A stretch of DNA of 22,285 bases from Myxococcales bacterium. GTDB taxonomy: Bacteria > Myxococcota > Bradymonadia > UBA7976 > UBA1532. The translations under genes were made by a program, and so were the position numbers. Numbering within the stretch: the stretch's first letter is position 1; the number at the start of each line of letters is the position of its first letter. Below are positions 19,230-22,285 of the stretch, piece by piece. The DNA lies in assembly GCA_020633515.1 (NCBI GenBank), contig JACKDM010000065.1, positions 1-22,285 on the forward strand, given 5' to 3'. The notes beneath the pieces were generated by a model. The model was given only the letters and a program-made list of their open reading frames with translations, had not been told where the DNA came from and ran no database searches.

Positions 19230-19931
19230 TCACTCCCCGCCGAGGTCGTAGATGCGGAGATTGTCGAAGGAGGCGGGCGCTTCCCAGTTGTTGAAGCCGA
19301 AGTGGCGGCCGCGGACGGGGTGGGCGTCGTCGTAGGTGAGGAAGAGGCGGTCGTCGAGGTACCAGCGGAGCTCGCCGTCGGTGCGCTCGATGGTCCAGTG
19401 GTAGTCGACGTCGGGCTCGACGCACATGCGGCGGCCCTTGCGGGGGGCGCAGCGGCTGTCTTCCTTGCGGTCCTCGCCGTGCTCGTCCTGGCGGGCGATG
19501 GCGTTGATGGTGTTCTTCCAGCCGCCGAAGATGAGGATGTAGCCGCTCTGATGGGTGCGGCCGTCGCCGAAGACCTCGACCTTGACGTCGCCTTCGTCGC
19601 TGTGGGCGCGGGCGTCGAACTCGATGCGGACACGCTCGGGGAGCGGGACCTGCAACCAGAGCGCGGCGTTGTGGATGTCGGCGGCGGTGAGGCGGCCGTC
19701 GGCGATCTTCCAGGTGCCGGGCTGCCAGCCGAGGTCGGGCTCGCTCTGGTGATAGTCGGCGCCGGGGGTGGCGCGGTCGAAGGTGTCTTCGTAGACGAGG
19801 CGGCCGCCCTCGGTGGGGCGCGCGGGGCGGCCGTCGAGGGTGATGGCGACGAAGAGGGCGATGACGAAGACCACCACGGCGGCCCCGACGATGCGGCGGC
19901 GGCGGGTGGTGAGGGCAGGGGACTGGGTCAC
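19230..19931 (-). CDS. membrane-anchored LamG/DUF1080-like beta-sandwich protein
   Basis: The 233-residue protein starts at GTG 19931, 11 bases after the PP2C gene stop. A basic TTRRRR stretch precedes one membrane helix at about residues 14-32 (IVGAAVVVFVIALFVAITL). The rest is probably extracytoplasmic. It has the pattern of concanavalin-like DUF1080/LamG folds: LVYEDTFDRATPGADYHQSE, LGWQPGTWKIADGRLTAADI, RVRIEFDARAHSDEGDVKVE, DVDYHWTIERTDGELRWYLD, and RGRHFGFNNWEAPASFDNLR with IYDLGGE. Two cysteines near the middle (SRCAPRKGRRMC) may form a disulfide. Such domains often bind or cleave carbohydrate, but no catalytic residues are obvious. It is probably cotranscribed with the phosphatase gene. 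Confidence 0.8.
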   Translation of the reverse strand: MTQSPALTTRRRRIVGAAVVVFVIALFVAITLDGRPARPTEGGRLVYEDTFDRATPGADYHQSEPDLGWQPGTWKIADGRLTAADIHNAALWLQVPLPERVRIEFDARAHSDEGDVKVEVFGDGRTHQSGYILIFGGWKNTINAIARQDEHGEDRKEDSRCAPRKGRRMCVEPDVDYHWTIERTDGELRWYLDDRLFLTYDDAHPVRGRHFGFNNWEAPASFDNLRIYDLGGE

Positions 19932-19942
19932 GATGGGCGCAA

Positions 19943-21577
19943 TCAGGCTTCTTCGCCCGAGGCGGCGGGGTCGCCGCCGTCTCCGCGGCGCTCGATGCGG
20001 AAGGCGGGCTGGTCGAGGGTGGTCTTGACGAGCGACTCGGGGTCGTCGAGCTCGGCCGGGTCGACGGCGATCTCGGGCTGGGTGATGCGGTCGTCGATGC
20101 GTTCTTCTTCGCCGCGCACGAGCTCGACGGTCGAGGCGGCGGGGTCGATGTCGTCGCCGTCGTCGGTCGCCGCGTCGGCGCGGAGCAGCGGGTCGGTGCC
20201 GGTGTGGTCGCTGTCGTCGAAGAGGAAGTTGGGCAAGAGCTCGTCGGTGACCATGACCGGCAGCGCGGCGATCGCTTGCAGGCCGGGGTCGACGTTGGGC
20301 AGCTCGGCGATGACGCCGGGCATCTGGTTCTCGCGCAGGATGTCGATGGTCTCGCGGGCGTTGAGCAGCTCGCTGTTGGTCATGCGCAGCCGGGTGTTGA
20401 GCACCTGGATGAAGCTCCACATGAGCTTGACCGAGAGGCTCGGGTCGGAGCGCATCAGCTCGTAGAACTGGCTGCGGTCGATGGAGAGCGCCTTGACGGC
20501 CTCGATCGCCTGCGCGGTCGCCGAGCGGGGGGCCTTGTCGACCATCGCCATCTCGCCGAAGTGGCCGCCGGGGCCGAGGTCGGCGAGGTGGATGTCCTTC
20601 TTCGTGATGCGCACGGTGCCTTCGAGGATCACGTAGAAGGTCTCGCCGCGGCTGTTCTCGTCGAAGATCATCTCGTTGGCCGAGAAGCGCTTGGGGACGG
20701 TGAGGTTCATCACCTTCACGAGGTCGCGGTAGCCGAGGTACTTGAACAGCGGCAGGACGCGGAGGGTGTCGAGCTTCTGGCGGACCTCGGAGACGCGCTT
20801 GCGCTGCTCGTCTTCCTTGGCGGCGACGGCGCGGACGACGACGGCGGTGATGTTGTCCTTGCCGCCGCTGTCGTTGGCGAGGCGGATGAACTGCTCGGGG
20901 ATCTCCTTGATGTTCTCGGCGGTGAGGTAGCTGCGGGTGACGTCGTCGTCGAGGTAGCACGACAGCCCGTCGCTGCAGAGCAGGTAGTTGTCGCCGGGGA
21001 GCACGTCGAACTCGAAGGTGTCGACCTCGACCGACTCGTAGACGCCCACCGCGCGGGTGACGGCGTTCTTGTAGGGGCTGTCGAAGGCGTCGCCGGGCTT
21101 GAGGCGGCCGCGCTTGATGAGCTCGTTGATGAGCGAGTGGTCTTCGGTGAGCTGGTGCACCTGCCCGGCGCGGACGAGGTAGATGCGGCTGTCGCCGACG
21201 TGGCCGATGAAGCCGCGCTTGTTGGCGACGAGCAGGAGGCTGAGCGTGGTGCCCATGCCGCGCTTGTCGGAGTTCTCCTGCGCGAGGTGGAAGATGCGGG
21301 CGCAGGCCTGCTCGATGGCCGACTCGATGAGGCGGATGATCGCCTGTCGGCCGGCGGGGGTGTCTTCGCGGACGTAGCCTTCGACGACGTCGCGGTGCTC
21401 GGCGATGACGCGGCGGACCTCGCGGACGGCCATCGACGACGCGACCTCGCCGGCGGCGTGTCCGCCCATGCCGTCGGCGACCACGAAGAGGTTCAACTTC
21501 TTGTCGACCAGGAAGTTGTCTTCGTTGTGGTCTCGGGTGCGGCCGACGTCCGTCGCCGCCCAGAAGCGAACCTCCAT
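19943..21577 (-). CDS. PP2C-family serine/threonine phosphatase fused to a cyclic-nucleotide-binding domain
   Basis: Residues 1-250 form a PP2C (Stp1/PrpC type) domain with all metal-binding segments: ATDVGRTRDHNEDNFLVD, FVVADGMGGHAAGEVASSMA, HVGDSRIYLVRAG, LLCSDGLSCYLDDDV and GGKDNITAVVV. Residues about 275-400 are a cNMP-binding domain (FKYLGYRDLVKVMNLTVPKR; ETFYVILEGTVRI; phosphate-binding cassette FGEMAMVDKAPRSATAQA with the key Glu and Arg). The last ~140 residues are acidic and low in complexity. The protein probably dephosphorylates Ser/Thr-phosphorylated targets under control of a cyclic nucleotide or a related signal. It lacks a signal peptide, so it is cytoplasmic. The ATG at 21577 has AGAAGG upstream. 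A kinase-like gene lies elsewhere in the window at 7632. Confidence 0.93.
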   Translation of the reverse strand: MEVRFWAATDVGRTRDHNEDNFLVDKKLNLFVVADGMGGHAAGEVASSMAVREVRRVIAEHRDVVEGYVREDTPAGRQAIIRLIESAIEQACARIFHLAQENSDKRGMGTTLSLLLVANKRGFIGHVGDSRIYLVRAGQVHQLTEDHSLINELIKRGRLKPGDAFDSPYKNAVTRAVGVYESVEVDTFEFDVLPGDNYLLCSDGLSCYLDDDVTRSYLTAENIKEIPEQFIRLANDSGGKDNITAVVVRAVAAKEDEQRKRVSEVRQKLDTLRVLPLFKYLGYRDLVKVMNLTVPKRFSANEMIFDENSRGETFYVILEGTVRITKKDIHLADLGPGGHFGEMAMVDKAPRSATAQAIEAVKALSIDRSQFYELMRSDPSLSVKLMWSFIQVLNTRLRMTNSELLNARETIDILRENQMPGVIAELPNVDPGLQAIAALPVMVTDELLPNFLFDDSDHTGTDPLLRADAATDDGDDIDPAASTVELVRGEEERIDDRITQPEIAVDPAELDDPESLVKTTLDQPAFRIERRGDGGDPAASGEEA

Positions 21578-21615
21578 GCCGGCCTTCTATTCCCCGCCAG
21601 GACGTGATGGCTCGT

Positions 21616-21640
21616 CGACCCGCGCGTCGGGCGCGGGTCG
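21616..21640. repeat. GC hairpin between the two rightmost genes
   Basis: Arms CGACCCGCG (21616-21624) and CGCGGGTCG (21632-21640) form a perfect 9-bp inverted repeat with a 7-base loop. No U-tract follows on either strand. It may be a weak terminator for the upstream gene or lie in the PP2C gene leader. Confidence 0.4.
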
Positions 21641-21663
21641 CGCTACGCTCTTCGACGGGTTTA

Positions 21664-22285
21664 TCACCGCGGCCCGGCGCGGTCCAGAAGGTTGGCGGGG
21701 GCGAGCGTCGCGCGGAGCTCGGCGAGCCAGGGATCGCCCGGCGCGAGCGCTTCGGCGCGGTCGAGGTGGGCGGCGGCGAGGGCTTGGGGGCCGCCGGCGC
21801 GGGTGATGTGCTCGGCGTGCTGGGCGTGGAGGAGCGCGCCGGCGCGGCGGGCGTCGAGGTCGGGGGCGGCGTCGATGAGGTCGTAGGCGGGGTCGAGCGC
21901 GGCGGGCCAGGGGGCGTCGACGGCGAGGAGGAGGCCGACGGGGCGGAGGCGGGGGGCGAGGGGGCCGAGGCGGTGCATCTCGACGCCGAGCTCGTAGCGG
22001 ACGGCGGGGCCGGTGAGGGTGGCGGGGAAGTCGGCGAGCGCGGCGGCGACGGCAGGGTGCTCGGCGCGGAGGCGGCGGCGCTGCCAGTCGGCTTCGACGC
22101 GGCCGCGGAAGACGGGCGCGACGTCGGGGCGCTCGCCCCAGAGGGCTTGCAGGGCCCAGGTCTGGAAGGTGGTGGCGTAGTCGCTCGCGACGAGGACGCC
22201 GTCGGGGGGGACGGCGTCGAGGCGGGCGAGCGCGACGCGCTCGGCGCTGCGGCTGCCGGCGCGGTGGCCGGGGTCGTGGCGGGCG
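21664..22285 (-). CDS. C-terminal part of a possible DUF2723/glycosyltransferase-like protein, cut by window edge
   Basis: The minus frame is open from the right edge to a TGA at 21664 (about 206 residues), so the start lies outside the window. The visible part contains PPDGVLVASDYATTFQTWAL, QALWGERPDVAPVFRGRV and EADWQRRRLRAEHPAVAAAL. This resembles the soluble C-terminal part of DUF2723-type membrane proteins, where a 'give me the funds/data then read the RPDV line' beta-alpha unit follows the membrane helices. The end is an Ala-rich helical pair (HLDRAEALAPGDPWLAELRA) of TPR type. No membrane segments are in the visible part. The assignment is tentative; an Ala-rich TPR protein is the alternative. 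Confidence 0.5.
   Translation of the reverse strand, partial: ARHDPGHRAGSRSAERVALARLDAVPPDGVLVASDYATTFQTWALQALWGERPDVAPVFRGRVEADWQRRRLRAEHPAVAAALADFPATLTGPAVRYELGVEMHRLGPLAPRLRPVGLLLAVDAPWPAALDPAYDLIDAAPDLDARRAGALLHAQHAEHITRAGGPQALAAAHLDRAEALAPGDPWLAELRATLAPANLLDRAGPR

Overview
The window is very GC-rich (roughly three quarters G+C by eye) with strong G/C bias at codon position 3. The gene content suggests a Myxococcota/deltaproteobacterial chromosome: a kinase-type protein joined to a formylglycine-generating-enzyme-like domain, a PP2C phosphatase fused to a cyclic-nucleotide-binding domain, multiheme cytochromes, and a YlxR-L7Ae fusion. The lineage is an inference; no rRNA or tRNA is present to confirm it. 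All genes but one lie on the minus strand, so transcription mostly runs from high to low coordinates.

Right part (19.2-22.3 kb): the C-terminal end of a possible DUF2723-like protein, a PP2C-cNMP-binding regulatory protein, and a membrane-anchored LamG/DUF1080-like protein. This block closes at a hairpin-plus-U-tract just before rimP.

Middle (7.7-19.1 kb): the classical transcription/translation operon rimP-nusA-ylxR-infB-rbfA-truB-rpsO, a rho-independent terminator, then pnp and dut. The order is textbook, but three proteins carry unusual additions. RbfA has a 139-residue Asp-rich tail, IF2 has a long PRAEQ repeat linker and a run of 17 glycines, and YlxR is fused to L7Ae.

Left part (0-7.6 kb): a zinc-ribbon kinase-like protein whose HRD aspartate is glycine (a predicted pseudokinase). 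It is apparently continuous, through a Pro/Ala-rich linker and one membrane helix, with an FGE/SUMF1-like extracytoplasmic domain. Downstream are c-type cytochrome sequences (a two-domain cytochrome and a five-heme module), a single plus-strand gene for a small exported protein, a PEGA-domain exported protein and a truncated TPR-like protein.

A striking property of the window is a cluster of apparent frame breaks. The unique-sequence housekeeping genes are intact. The extremely GC-rich low-complexity stretches (1.5-6.4 kb and 15.2-15.7 kb) switch frame repeatedly, and conserved motifs continue in another frame after what look like losses of one or two bases. Consensus indel errors are the simplest explanation, since IF2 is essential; real decay of the left-hand genes or repeat-driven length variation cannot be excluded from sequence alone.

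The most interesting biology is the combination of a membrane-spanning pseudokinase-FGE-like receptor next to cytochromes, the PP2C-cNMP protein in the same neighbourhood, and the acidic RbfA tail inside the ribosome-maturation operon.
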